From NCBI GenBank assembly GCA_013299045.1, contig JAAFJX010000006.1:117505-181504 (forward strand): a stretch of 64,000 nt of DNA, written 5' to 3'. Origin of the DNA: Cytophagales bacterium. GTDB taxonomy: Bacteria; Bacteroidota; Bacteroidia; Cytophagales; Bernardetiaceae. The notes under the pieces are model-generated. The model was not told the origin of the DNA, made no database searches, and saw only the letters and a program-made list of their open reading frames with translations. Each line of letters opens with the position of its first letter. Within the stretch, counting starts at the first letter, position 1. The translations under genes and the position numbers were made by a program. Positions 1 through 8,839 of this stretch are shown piece after piece.

Positions 1-443
1 AAGTGCAAGATATGCAAACGGCCATGAACAGAAATCTTTTGAAAAACCCTTTTATGCGCTCTGGTTTGTTGCTGGCTGGCTGCCAAAAACCCAACCCAGA
101 AGGCGAAGACGGCATTTTGACGGCCGAAGAAGTGATGAATTTGACGTTGGACAATACGGAACTCGTCGTGATGTCCGCTTGCGAAACAGGCTTAGGCGAC
201 ATACAGGCGGGCGAGGGCGTTTTTGGTTTGCAACGCGCTTTTCAGCAAGCGGGCGCAAAGTCCGTGCTGATGAGCCTCTGGAAGGTGGACGACGAGGCCA
301 CACAAACCCTGATGACCGAGTTTTACACAGCCCTACTCAAAGGCCAAAGCAAGCGCCAAGCCTTCAAAACAGCCCAAATGAACCTCAAAAAACGCTTCCC
401 AGAGCCTTACTACTGGGGCGCTTTTGTGATGGTGGGAGAATGA
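1..443 (+). CDS. TPR-CHAT protein, 3' part (5' end outside window)
   Basis: This is the C-terminal 146-147 codons of a CHAT-domain protein whose gene begins before the window. The first in-window codon, a GTG at position 3, is internal and not a start, because the next gene has the same residues in mid-protein. The visible part holds the catalytic cysteine motif SACETGLGD (Cys codon at 180-182), the LWKVDD motif and the terminal PYYWGAFVMVGE. The CHAT histidine lies upstream and cannot be seen. CHAT domains are caspase-like cysteine proteases of clan CD. The protein segment is identical to the end of the next gene, although 22 bases differ, so this is a tandem paralogue. Export by a signal peptide is inferred from that neighbour. 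Confidence 0.9.
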   Translation, partial: VQDMQTAMNRNLLKNPFMRSGLLLAGCQKPNPEGEDGILTAEEVMNLTLDNTELVVMSACETGLGDIQAGEGVFGLQRAFQQAGAKSVLMSLWKVDDEATQTLMTEFYTALLKGQSKRQAFKTAQMNLKKRFPEPYYWGAFVMVGE

Positions 444-459
444 AAGTTTATCTTTAATC

Positions 460-477
460 TTTTAAGCACGCTTAAAA
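460..477 (+). promoter_or_regulatory. Short palindrome and promoter-like site between tandem CHAT genes
   Basis: TTTTAAG, a CACG loop and CTTAAAA form a perfect 7-bp hairpin just before the ATG of the second CHAT gene. Upstream, TTTG at 423-426 and TATCTTTA at 449-456 with a 22-base gap resemble a Bacteroidota promoter with one mismatch in the -7 box. The same hairpin and box recur at 3400-3417 after the second gene. Role unproven; it could be an attenuator or a translation-control hairpin. Confidence 0.4.
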
Positions 478-479
478 TC

Positions 480-3383
480 ATGAAAAACCTATTTTACCTT
501 TTGTTTTTATTGCTACACACAACACCTCTTTTTGCCCAAACCTGGCAACAGTTAGATAGTTTGGGGCAAGCCCTTACTAAACAACAAAAGTTGAAAGAGG
601 CGGATTCTGTTCTGCAAATTGCACTTAAAAAAGTGGAGACGCAGCACGGGAAGGATACCAGTTATGCGAAGGTGGCTATTCACGCCGGAATAGTTCTTTT
701 TGATAAAGGAGGCTATGATAAAGCAGACTTGCTTTATTCAGAAGGACGGCAGATTATAGAAAAATATGCTGGCAAAAAACATAGGCTCTATGCAGATGCG
801 TGTGCTGGTTTGGCTGAGATTTATCGCAAACGTAATTTTTACAGCAAGGCAGAACCGCTTTGTCTAGAAGCTAAAAACCTCAGGGAGGCTCTTTTTGGCA
901 AAAAACATCTTTTGTATGCAGAGTCTTGCAATAGTTTGGGTATTTTATACAAAGAGCAAGGATTATACAACAAAGCAGAATCCGCTTATTTAGAGGCTAA
1001 AAAGATTCGCGAAGAGATAGTTGGCAAAAAGCATGAGGAATATGCCTTTTCATGCAACAATTTGGCAGTTTTATATGTGATTCAGGGTCTATACAACAAA
1101 GCAGAAGAGCATTATTTAATCTGTAGAGATATCTTAAAAGAAGTTTTTGGTACAAAAAATCCTCACTATGCTTTTGTCTCTAATAATCTGGCAACCTTAT
1201 ACAAAGACGAAGGTCTTTACGACAAAGCCGCACCCCTTTATTTGGAAGCCAAGAACACGCGGGCAGAAATTCTTGGAAAAAAGCATACAGACTATGCCGA
1301 GTCATGCAATGGCTTAGCACTCTTACGCACCAGGCAAGGTACTTATGACGAAGCTGAGTTGCTTTATACAGAGGCTAAAGGTATTTGGAAAGAGGCTCTG
1401 GGCGCTAAGCATACAAATTACGCCATTGTTTGCATCAATATGGCAGCTTTGTACAGAGCTAAGGGGATGTACAGTCAGGCTGAGTTATTTTATTTAGAAG
1501 CAAAAGATATTTTATTGGAAACATTGGGCAGAAAACACGCAAACTACGCCATTGTGTGTAATAATCTGGCATCTTTATACAACCATGAAGGTTTTTATGA
1601 TAAAGCCGAACCGCTTTATTGGGAAGCAAAAAATATAAGAGAAGAAGTCTTGGGCAAAAAGCATCCATTGTATGCAGAAGCATGCAATAATCTAGCTGAC
1701 CTTTATAGCCGTAAATCCCTCAAGGCGAAAGCAGAACCCCTCTATATGGAAGCAATTCAGAATAAATCCGAACAGATAAAAGTCTTGTTTCCTCATTTAT
1801 CAGAAAAAGAAAAAACAAGTTACTGGCGGTCTATTCGATTCTTTTTTGATAATACCATAGCTTTTTCGCAATACTATGCGACTCAAAAACCGGCTGTTAT
1901 GGCCAGTCTTTACAATCAGGTGCTCTTCACAAAAGGAATTGTTTTTTCTTCCTCCCAAAAAATTAAGAACGCTATTCTTAATAGTGGAGATACCGCTTTG
2001 ATTAGCCAATATAACAACTGGAAAAAGCAGAGGGAAACCTACACCAAGCTTTACCAAGCGCCATTAGACGAACAAAAAAAACAGAATTTGAACGCCGATA
2101 GCTTGAAAAGCCAAATCAATGAGCTAGAAAAACAATTATCGCATAAGTCCCTTGTCTTTGGCCAGAACGTACAGACTAAATCCTACCAATGGCAAGAAGT
2201 TAAACTGAAATTGACTAAAAATGAAGCGGTAGTAGAGATGGTAAAATCAAACTTTGGTTACATCGCCTTGTTTTTAACTGCCCATACGGACAGCCTGCCA
2301 GAATTTCTTATCCTTGCTGATATAAAAGAATTAGAAAATAAGTACCTGAACTATTACAAAAACTGCATCGAGTTCAAAATAGAAGATACGGTTTCCTACA
2401 ACGCCTTCTGGAAGCCAATAGCCGATAAGTTATTGACTTTGAACAAAAAAGGCTTCAAAAAAATCTATTTTTCGCCAGATGGTGTTTTCCATCAACTCAG
2501 CCTGAATACCCTCAAAAATACTAAAACAGGCAAATTTCTTTTGGAAGAAGCCAATATTCAGCTCATTGGCAGCAGCCGCGACTTGATTGAACTGAATAAA
2601 AAAAGCCGCGATTTGAGCCAAAACTACGAGAATTATCAGGCGCATTTGCTCGGCTACCCCATTTATGGGACTGAAAATGGAGAACCCATCAAAAACCGCG
2701 ACCGTGCAGCAGGTTTTTCAGGTGTGCAGTCCGCTGTGGGTGTGGCGGGGGCTGTTTCCTTGCTGCCCGGCACGAAGAAAGAAGTGGAAAACGTGTTTGG
2801 GCTTTTCAACCAGAAAAAATTGAAAGTAAACTTGCTTTTGGCCGAAAACGCCACCGAAGAAGCCCTTAAAAACCTCAAAAGCCCAACGATTTTGCACGTG
2901 GCCACGCATGGTTTTTTTATTCCCGAAATCAAGGATTCTGAAGTGCAAGATATGCAAACAGCCATGAATAGAAATCTTTTAAAAAACCCTTTTATGCGCT
3001 CAGGTTTGTTGCTGGCTGGCTGCCAAAAACCCAACCCAGAAGGCGAAGACGGCATTTTAACAGCCGAAGAAGTCATGAACTTGACGTTGGACAATACGGA
3101 ACTCGTCGTGATGTCCGCTTGCGAAACAGGCTTAGGCGATATACAGGCGGGTGAGGGCGTTTTTGGTCTGCAACGCGCTTTTCAGCAAGCGGGCGCAAAG
3201 TCCGTGCTGATGAGCCTCTGGAAGGTAGATGATGAGGCTACCCAGACCCTGATGACCGAGTTTTACACAGCCCTACTCAAAGGCCAAAGCAAGCGTCAAG
3301 CCTTCAAAACAGCCCAGATGAACCTCAAAAAGCGCTTTCCAGAGCCTTACTACTGGGGCGCTTTTGTCATGGTGGGAGAATGA
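480..3383 (+). CDS. Secreted TPR-CHAT protein (caspase-like protease)
   Basis: The 967-residue protein opens with a signal peptide (residues 1-20, ending LFAQ), so it is predicted to leave the cytoplasm. From about residue 60 to 435 it carries about nine TPR-like repeats of exactly 42 residues, each with a YAxxCNNLAxLYxxxG core and a GKKH turn, as in kinesin-light-chain-type TPRs. A helical linker starting with a FPHLSEKEK motif follows. The CHAT domain fills the last 300 residues: the catalytic His is in HVATHGFF (H810) and the Cys in SACETG (C881). Both are present, so a working protease is likely. It lies 36 bases after a near-identical gene end. The substrate is unknown. TPR-CHAT proteins are known as effectors of type III-E CRISPR systems, but no CRISPR genes are near and the signal peptide argues for another role. 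Confidence 0.92.
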   Translation: MKNLFYLLFLLLHTTPLFAQTWQQLDSLGQALTKQQKLKEADSVLQIALKKVETQHGKDTSYAKVAIHAGIVLFDKGGYDKADLLYSEGRQIIEKYAGKKHRLYADACAGLAEIYRKRNFYSKAEPLCLEAKNLREALFGKKHLLYAESCNSLGILYKEQGLYNKAESAYLEAKKIREEIVGKKHEEYAFSCNNLAVLYVIQGLYNKAEEHYLICRDILKEVFGTKNPHYAFVSNNLATLYKDEGLYDKAAPLYLEAKNTRAEILGKKHTDYAESCNGLALLRTRQGTYDEAELLYTEAKGIWKEALGAKHTNYAIVCINMAALYRAKGMYSQAELFYLEAKDILLETLGRKHANYAIVCNNLASLYNHEGFYDKAEPLYWEAKNIREEVLGKKHPLYAEACNNLADLYSRKSLKAKAEPLYMEAIQNKSEQIKVLFPHLSEKEKTSYWRSIRFFFDNTIAFSQYYATQKPAVMASLYNQVLFTKGIVFSSSQKIKNAILNSGDTALISQYNNWKKQRETYTKLYQAPLDEQKKQNLNADSLKSQINELEKQLSHKSLVFGQNVQTKSYQWQEVKLKLTKNEAVVEMVKSNFGYIALFLTAHTDSLPEFLILADIKELENKYLNYYKNCIEFKIEDTVSYNAFWKPIADKLLTLNKKGFKKIYFSPDGVFHQLSLNTLKNTKTGKFLLEEANIQLIGSSRDLIELNKKSRDLSQNYENYQAHLLGYPIYGTENGEPIKNRDRAAGFSGVQSAVGVAGAVSLLPGTKKEVENVFGLFNQKKLKVNLLLAENATEEALKNLKSPTILHVATHGFFIPEIKDSEVQDMQTAMNRNLLKNPFMRSGLLLAGCQKPNPEGEDGILTAEEVMNLTLDNTELVVMSACETGLGDIQAGEGVFGLQRAFQQAGAKSVLMSLWKVDDEATQTLMTEFYTALLKGQSKRQAFKTAQMNLKKRFPEPYYWGAFVMVGE

Positions 3384-3420
3384 AAGTTTATCTTTAATCT
3401 TTTAAGCACGCTTAAAAATC

Positions 3421-3471
3421 ATGAAAAACCTATTTTACCTTTTCTTTTTATTGCGACACATATATTATTAA
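3421..3471 (+). pseudogene. Relic of a third tandem TPR-CHAT gene (signal peptide only)
   Basis: After the second CHAT gene the intergenic spacer repeats almost exactly (one added A), and an ATG follows at the same place. The first 14 or so codons nearly match the start of the full gene (MKNLFYLFFLL against MKNLFYLLFLL). The similarity then breaks off and a TAA ends the frame after 16 residues (end of frame RHIYY). This is best read as the 5' stump of a third array member removed by deletion between copies. Confidence 0.75.
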
Positions 3472-3533
3472 CTGATAAAACACGAATATCTGCACATTTT
3501 GATACCTAAGCATCATAGATTCGGTTTATCATG

Positions 3534-3565
3534 TTGCAGAAATGAACAAAAAATGACTACCTTTG
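3534..3565 (+). promoter_or_regulatory. Bacteroidota-type promoter of der
   Basis: TTG (3534-3536) is separated by 21 bases from TACCTTTG (3558-3565), matching the Bacteroidota consensus TTTG-N(19-21)-TAnnTTTG except for one base of the upstream box. It lies about 40 bases before the der ATG. Confidence 0.7.
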
Positions 3566-3603
3566 CGGCTTAATCAGTCTATTCAATCTAAAGAAACAGC
3601 ATC

Positions 3604-4911
3604 ATGGCCAATGTAGTAGCCATTGTAGGCCGTCCCAATGTGGGAAAATCTACTTTATTTAACCGTTTGGTGGAGGCGCGTCAGGCTATCACAGATGACC
3701 AAAGCGGCGTTACCAGAGACCGCCATTATGGCGTAGGGGAGTGGTGCGATGTTTTCTTTTCGGTAATAGACACAGGCGGTTATGTTACGGAGTCTGAAGA
3801 TGTTTTTGAGGCTGCCATTCGCCGTCAAGTAGAAATTGCGGTAGAGGAGGCTGATGCAGTGCTATTTGTGGTAGATTGCGCCGCTGGTCTTTCAGAATTG
3901 GACAAATCCTTTGCACACGTATTAAGACGATACAAAAAAAGTACTTTTTTAGTAGCAAACAAGGCCGACACGCCTATCAAGACCCATGAGGCAGCAGAGT
4001 TTTATGCCTTAGGTTTTGATACAATTTATCCCATTTCAGCACAAAATGGCTCTGGCACAGGCGAACTTCTTGATGATGTCATTAAGCTCTTTCCTCAAAA
4101 AGGCGAAGAAGACCCCTATGCAGGCTTGCCACGTTTGGCCATTTTAGGCCGTCCTAACGTGGGTAAGTCTTCATTTTTGAATGCACTTCTTGGCAAGGAA
4201 CGCAGTATTGTTTCAGAGATAGCTGGAACCACGCGCGACTCAATTGATACACATTACAAGCTATACGGTAAAGATTTTGTTTTAACTGATACGGCAGGCA
4301 TACGCCGCAAAGCCCGTGTTAAAGAAAATATTGAGTTCTATTCCGTTATGCGCACACTCAAAGCTCTCGAGGATACAGATGTTTGTATCTTAATGATAGA
4401 TGCTGTAAAAGGCCTTGAAGCGCAAGATATGGCCATCATTCGTTTGGCGCAAGACCGCTATAAAGGCTTGATGATTATGGTCAATAAATGGGATTTGGTA
4501 GAGAAAGATAGCCATACGGCCTCTGCCTATGAAAAAACACTGCGCGAGCAGCTCGCACCTGCCGACCACATTCCTATTATGTTTACCTCTGTATTGACAA
4601 AAAAACGTATTTTTCAGTGTATTGAGAAGGCTGTTGAGGTATATGAAAATCGTCGAACACAGATACCTACGTCCAAACTAAACGACGTGCTACTACCCGA
4701 AATAGAGCGCTACCCGCCGCCTTCTTTGAAAGGTAAATACATTAGAATTAAGTATATCACGCAGTTGCCATCGCAAGTTCCCACCTTTGCTTTTTTTTGT
4801 AATCTGCCTCAGTACATTAAGCAACCCTACGTGCGCTATCTTGAAAATAAAATTAGAGACCACTTTGGCTTGGCAGGCTCACCAATTCGCTTGTTTTTTA
4901 GGCAAAAGTAA
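3604..4911 (+). CDS. der: Ribosome biogenesis GTPase Der (EngA)
   Basis: Der is an essential GTPase that helps assemble the 50S ribosomal subunit. The 435-residue protein has the typical double GTPase layout. The first G domain has P-loop GRPNVGKST (residues 8-16), DTGG and NKAD. The second G domain, from about residue 176, has P-loop GRPNVGKSS, DTAGIRRKARV and NKWD. The C-terminal KH-like domain begins near residue 350. The length is the family norm. The ATG follows a good promoter by about 40 bases and starts MANVVAIVGRPNVG, the usual N-terminus. It is transcribed alone between the CHAT array and a barrel-protein gene that has its own promoter. Confidence 0.98.
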   Translation: MANVVAIVGRPNVGKSTLFNRLVEARQAITDDQSGVTRDRHYGVGEWCDVFFSVIDTGGYVTESEDVFEAAIRRQVEIAVEEADAVLFVVDCAAGLSELDKSFAHVLRRYKKSTFLVANKADTPIKTHEAAEFYALGFDTIYPISAQNGSGTGELLDDVIKLFPQKGEEDPYAGLPRLAILGRPNVGKSSFLNALLGKERSIVSEIAGTTRDSIDTHYKLYGKDFVLTDTAGIRRKARVKENIEFYSVMRTLKALEDTDVCILMIDAVKGLEAQDMAIIRLAQDRYKGLMIMVNKWDLVEKDSHTASAYEKTLREQLAPADHIPIMFTSVLTKKRIFQCIEKAVEVYENRRTQIPTSKLNDVLLPEIERYPPPSLKGKYIRIKYITQLPSQVPTFAFFCNLPQYIKQPYVRYLENKIRDHFGLAGSPIRLFFRQK

Positions 4912-5012
4912 AACTGCTTTTGGCCTGCCGCCTAACTCGGCGGTATTCGTGCAGCAGAATTGTATGAAAGTTTCGTAAAAAAAACAGCGCCTTTCAAATA
5001 TTTTGCGTGCTT

Positions 5013-5045
5013 TTTGGCAATCTCTATTTCAAATTTCTATCTTTG
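5013..5045 (+). promoter_or_regulatory. Promoter of the outer-membrane barrel gene
   Basis: TTTG (5013-5016), 21-base spacer and TATCTTTG (5038-5045) match the Bacteroidota promoter consensus fully. The site lies inside an upstream extension of the reading frame, so it supports the internal ATG at 5151 as the true start with a leader of about 100 bases. Confidence 0.75.
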
Positions 5046-5150
5046 CATGAAAAGAAGCTCTGGTGCGGCATCAGAATTTACTTTTGGCAACTTACCTCCG
5101 TAAATTTTATCATTTTATACACACCTCAAAAAACTTTAATAGCACAAAAA

Positions 5151-5819
5151 ATGAAAAAAAGTATTGCATCTCTTTTGTTTTGTATGGCGCTGGCATTTGT
5201 GCAGTTGGCTCAGGCTCAGGATACAGGCTTTCGTTTTGGAATAAGGTTAAATCCACTAGTAAGCACTGTTCGTGTAACAGACCAAGACAAAAACAGCATT
5301 GACATAGGCCAAAAAGGCCGCGCTGGTATTGGTATTGGCCTTATGGCTACCTATAATTTTACCGATAAGTTTGGGGTTTATTCTGGCATAAACTACGTAA
5401 GCAGAGGCTATAGAACAAAGTTCAAATCTGATACCTCCTCAAATGCAAATGTAGAAACCACAGCGAACATAGCATACATGGAGCTGCCCATAGCACTCAA
5501 AATGCGTTCAGCTGAAGTTACTGAAGGGCTCCGCATACGCGGTATTGTGGGGACATCATTTGACATTGCGGTAGGCGGCAAAACCACCACCAAGGGCGGC
5601 CCCAATGCAGGCACAAAGCGCGGTACAAAAGACTATCTACCACTGGTTATGGACGTTGTGGCTGGGGCTGGCGTAGAATGGACGCTTGAAAATGTAGGTA
5701 CTTTTGACCTCGGTTTTAGCTACCATCACGCACTTTGGAAGGCTGCTAAAACACCCGATAAGAGCGACCCTATCCTTAAAATGGGATACATTTCATTGGA
5801 CTTAGGCTACTATTTCTAA
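5151..5819 (+). CDS. Porin-family outer-membrane beta-barrel protein
   Basis: The 222-residue product has a clear signal peptide, MKKSIASLLFCMALAFVQLA followed by QAQ. After cleavage it reads as a small beta-barrel of the 'porin family / PorT-like' type common in Bacteroidota: GFRFGIRLNPLVSTV, then alternating strands such as YSGINYVSRGY, and a final strand ending GYISLDLGYYF with the C-terminal Phe typical of barrel proteins. I chose the ATG at 5151 over one at 5007, because a strong promoter lies between them and only the later start gives a signal peptide. It probably sits in the outer membrane. The exact ligand or role cannot be told from sequence. Confidence 0.85.
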   Translation: MKKSIASLLFCMALAFVQLAQAQDTGFRFGIRLNPLVSTVRVTDQDKNSIDIGQKGRAGIGIGLMATYNFTDKFGVYSGINYVSRGYRTKFKSDTSSNANVETTANIAYMELPIALKMRSAEVTEGLRIRGIVGTSFDIAVGGKTTTKGGPNAGTKRGTKDYLPLVMDVVAGAGVEWTLENVGTFDLGFSYHHALWKAAKTPDKSDPILKMGYISLDLGYYF

Positions 5820-5837
5820 AACATTGTTGATTCTCTG

Positions 5838-5880
5838 AAATGGCTTTTTTGCTTTTTATAATGCAAAGAGGCCATTTTTT
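5838..5880 (+). terminator. Intrinsic terminator after the barrel gene
   Basis: AAATGGC pairs with GCCATTT and TTTGC pairs with GCAAA across a small internal loop, and the stem runs straight into TTTTTT. It lies about 20 bases after the stop codon. Confidence 0.75.
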
Positions 5881-5894
5881 GTTATAAAACCATC

Positions 5895-6137
5895 ATGCTA
5901 ACTATACTTTTTTTTGGTATCACCAAAGACATTACCCAAAACGCACAGATAGAAGTGCCACTTGCTGGATTAGCGTTACTTAATGACTTAAAAGTTTTTT
6001 TGTACGAGAAGTACCCCGCTTTAGCAAACCTCAAAAGCCTCGAGTGGGCACACAACGAAGAGTACGTACATGATTTCAAAATAAGCTTAAAAGCGGGCGA
6101 CTGTATTGCGCTTATTCCGCCTGTTAGCGGCGGTTAG
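5895..6137 (+). CDS. moaD: MoaD/ThiS-family sulfur carrier protein
   Basis: This 80-residue protein starts MLTILFFGITKDI and ends PPVSGG. The size, the LFFGI N-terminal strand and the C-terminal Gly-Gly are the marks of MoaD, the small subunit of molybdopterin synthase, whose terminal glycine carries the thiocarboxylate sulfur during molybdenum cofactor synthesis. A large molybdoenzyme (FdhF/YdeP type) is encoded 4 kb downstream, so a cofactor need exists locally, but no other moa genes are in the window. It converges on the next gene with a 4-base overlap of stop codons. ThiS is the main alternative, but the ending and context fit MoaD better. Confidence 0.8.
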   Translation: MLTILFFGITKDITQNAQIEVPLAGLALLNDLKVFLYEKYPALANLKSLEWAHNEEYVHDFKISLKAGDCIALIPPVSGG

Positions 6138-6439
6138 TTGAGCGAAAACTGCGATACAAAATGCGTAGCAGCGTTGTAAAATGTAAGCGGAAAAATGGTG
6201 TACTCTGTGTATTTATGAAGTGGTAGTTTTGACAACAACGCTATAACAAGCGGTTCGCTTTCGGCATGAACTACCGCCCAAAGACGACCCTCCTCAAGAG
6301 AAAGCATATAGTTAAGAATCTGCTTATCGGTCATCAAATGGTTAATCATGTCGCGCTGGGCTGGTATCTTACCTATAAACTCAGCAGAAAATGGCTGGGG
6401 TGGCAGCGTAAATTCTATCATATAAAGGTTCTGACTCAT
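6134..6439 (-). CDS. Muconolactone delta-isomerase-like small protein
   Basis: The 101-residue product (MSQNLYMIEFTLPPQ...) has the length and pattern of the muconolactone delta-isomerase-like ferredoxin-fold family: an N-terminal YMIEFTLP strand, a middle GRLWAVVHAES segment, and LLSKLPLHKYTEY, similar to the LSSLPLxxY segment of the family. In most Bacteroidota such proteins have unknown substrates, and no aromatic-degradation genes are present here. An in-frame extension reaches 6592 but encodes Cys/Phe-rich, AT-biased sequence, so I chose the ATG at 6439 (6421 is also possible). The stop codon overlaps that of the convergent moaD gene. Confidence 0.65.
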   Translation of the reverse strand: MSQNLYMIEFTLPPQPFSAEFIGKIPAQRDMINHLMTDKQILNYMLSLEEGRLWAVVHAESEPLVIALLSKLPLHKYTEYTIFPLTFYNAATHFVSQFSLN

Positions 6440-6800
6440 AAACGTGCTTGATTTAAACAATGAATGATAACCGTTACAAATATAGCAAAAATTTATCCAA
6501 AGCAAAAAAAGACTAAAATTATGCTTGATTAAAGTAACAAAAATATCTTGGTTTGGCTGAATGCAAAATTTGCATATCGGATTCACCAACAAATAAAAAA
6601 CATTTGCTTTAAACTATTTAAAAATGAAGTAGTTATAAATCATTTGGATACAATAAAATAAAAATCAAATAACTTTTTAATAAAACTTAGGAAAGATGCA
6701 CTTTTGGCAATACATTTGAACGATAATTATTGTATTGGCATTATAGCCTTTGACTACTACTTGCAGCATTAATACCTATTAGAGAATTTTATTCGTTGTC
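6440..6800. other. AT-rich intergenic region with one promoter-like box
   Basis: About 360 bases without a convincing gene. TACATTTG at 6711-6718 resembles a Bacteroidota -7 box and could serve the PAS-SpoIIE gene, but I see no good upstream TTTG at the right distance. Nothing else stands out. Confidence 0.4.
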
Positions 6801-8759
6801 ATGCTTTCACCACACAATGCCAACGTGTACAAAAAGTGGTTTTTCTCATTGGCTTTATGGCTTTTGGGTACTTTTTCCATGCTTTTTGTAGGCATTTGTT
6901 TTTTGAATCCGAGCCCCCTGCCTAACTTGCCTCTAATTGGCATACTGCTAGGCGCGGCTTATTGTGTCGCGGTGGTTTCTATCCTTTTTGTCTTTAAAAA
7001 GGCAATGGCTAAAGAAAAAGCAGACGCACAGCAAATCATATTGCGCTTAGAAACACAACTCAGCAACTCAAATGCACAGAAACAAAGCATGGAGGCAGAC
7101 CTTATGGCGCGCATGACGGTTATGGTAGATGTTGGTGAGCAGCTTGAAGCCCAAAAGCGAAAACTAGATAGACAGGCCAAAACCTTGCACCATGCACTAG
7201 ACGACTGCTTTTTTCCTATCCTCATAACAAACCAAGACGGTGTAATCATATTTGCCAATACCTCTGCAACAGTACTTTGGCTTTATGACAATAGCAACCT
7301 TTTGAATAGAAATATTCTTTCCCTCTTTGTGGAGTCGGCAGCCAAAGACTTTCAAAATTTTTTGTTACGCTTAGAATATGAACAAAAAAGGCAGGAAATT
7401 GAATTTGAGATTGTCAGAAAAGATAGTACACGCTCTTGGGTACACGTCAGCATGAGTAATAATTCGCTGCGGAGCGACTCTGAGGAATATACCTTTTTTA
7501 TTGACGACATAGCTTTGCAACGAGCCGCTACACTTGAAGTTCAAAAACTATCACTGGTGGCAGAATACATTTCGGAATCAGTCATCATTACTGACAAAGA
7601 TGGCCTGAGTATTTGGACAAACCCGTCCACAAAAAAATTAACAGGCTATGCGCCCGAGGAACTACTCGGCAAAAAACCAGGAGATTGCTTACAAGGCCCA
7701 CTCACCGCACCCGAGCATATAGAGGCTGTTAGGGCTGGTATAGACCTCCAAATAGCGTTTAATCAGGAGATTCTAAACTATCATAAAGATGGACACACTT
7801 ACTGGATTGATTTGAGCATAACGCCTATCTTTAAGGAAAATGGCGAGCTAGATTATTATATAGGCGTGCAGCGAGATATTTCCGTTCATAAAACAAACCA
7901 AATACTGATAGAAGAAAGTAATCGTAGTCTTGCTCAGAACAATGCACGACTCGAGCAGGAAATTGACCGACGGGTGAAAGACATTAGAAACCAAAGCGAG
8001 CAGATAAGAGCAAGCATACAATATGCAAAACGGATTCAAGACGCTATCCTCCCATCTACAGCCAGCATCAGCTCCAAAATTCCCGATAGCTTTGTGTTTT
8101 TTGCTCCACGAGACATCGTCAGCGGAGACTTCTATTGGTTTGCAGACAAGTACGACAAGTCCATACTCGTTACAGCAGACTGCACGGGGCACGGCGTTCC
8201 GGGTGCTTTTATTTCCCTTATCTGTGAATCTTTACTCAATAAAATAGTACACGATTACGAAATACAACGCCCTGCACGCATTTTGTTGAAGATGAACGAA
8301 GGACTCAAAGAAGTATTGAGGCGCGACTCTCAGTCTAATATGCGCGACGGTATGGAAGCTGCCATTTGTTATATTGACCACAAAAGAAATAAAATTATCT
8401 TCTGCGGTGCAAAAAGCGGCTTGTTCTATGTCCAGAACGGTGCGCCAAACTTCATTAAGGGCACAAAAAATAGTATTGATGGTGGCGAAAACTATACATT
8501 CAAAGACCACAACCTTGAGGTGGGCGATGGCCTGATGGCTTACATGGCCTCTGACGGCTTTCAAGACCAGTTTGGGGGAGCTACGGACAGCAAATTCCTA
8601 CGCAAAAAATTCCATGAATTTTTATTTAGCATCAGCCATCTAGAACTTGCAGAACAAAAACAAAAACTTGAAGCCGCCTTTAAAGAATGGAAAGGAAGTA
8701 AGCCACAAACTGATGACGTGTTGGTACTCGGAGTCCGATTTACACCACAAATCAACTAA
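6801..8759 (+). CDS. Membrane PAS-PAS-SpoIIE (PP2C) phosphatase receptor
   Basis: This 652-residue signalling protein has two N-terminal membrane helices (about 13-35 and 43-65), a coiled coil to about residue 130, and two PAS sensor domains (about 130-245 and 255-370). The second PAS keeps the NPSTKKLTGYAPEELLGK and GVQRDIS segments. A second coiled coil leads into a SpoIIE-type PP2C serine/threonine phosphatase (about 430-650). Metal-binding motifs are visible: DIVSGDFYWF, VTADCTGHGVPGAF, ASDGFQDQFGG and QTDDVLVLGV. SpoIIE-type enzymes usually dephosphorylate anti-sigma-factor antagonists of the STAS family, but no such partner is encoded in this window. The protein likely senses a small ligand or redox state through PAS, at the inner membrane. 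Confidence 0.92.
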   Translation: MLSPHNANVYKKWFFSLALWLLGTFSMLFVGICFLNPSPLPNLPLIGILLGAAYCVAVVSILFVFKKAMAKEKADAQQIILRLETQLSNSNAQKQSMEADLMARMTVMVDVGEQLEAQKRKLDRQAKTLHHALDDCFFPILITNQDGVIIFANTSATVLWLYDNSNLLNRNILSLFVESAAKDFQNFLLRLEYEQKRQEIEFEIVRKDSTRSWVHVSMSNNSLRSDSEEYTFFIDDIALQRAATLEVQKLSLVAEYISESVIITDKDGLSIWTNPSTKKLTGYAPEELLGKKPGDCLQGPLTAPEHIEAVRAGIDLQIAFNQEILNYHKDGHTYWIDLSITPIFKENGELDYYIGVQRDISVHKTNQILIEESNRSLAQNNARLEQEIDRRVKDIRNQSEQIRASIQYAKRIQDAILPSTASISSKIPDSFVFFAPRDIVSGDFYWFADKYDKSILVTADCTGHGVPGAFISLICESLLNKIVHDYEIQRPARILLKMNEGLKEVLRRDSQSNMRDGMEAAICYIDHKRNKIIFCGAKSGLFYVQNGAPNFIKGTKNSIDGGENYTFKDHNLEVGDGLMAYMASDGFQDQFGGATDSKFLRKKFHEFLFSISHLELAEQKQKLEAAFKEWKGSKPQTDDVLVLGVRFTPQIN

Positions 8760-8839
8760 ATAATTTCTATAACTTTAAACTAATTCACTGATTTAAAGCT
8801 CAATTATTACTACTCATCTCCCATACAATAACCTCAAAT

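Noticed and set aside
480..3383. Type III-E CRISPR effector (Craspase partner)
   Set aside because: TPR-CHAT layout is similar, but there is a signal peptide, no CRISPR array and no gRAMP or Cas gene in the window.
6440..6592. N-terminal extension of the isomerase-like gene
   Set aside because: Cys/Phe/Ile-rich translation of AT-rich sequence; the ATG at 6439 gives a protein of the family's length.
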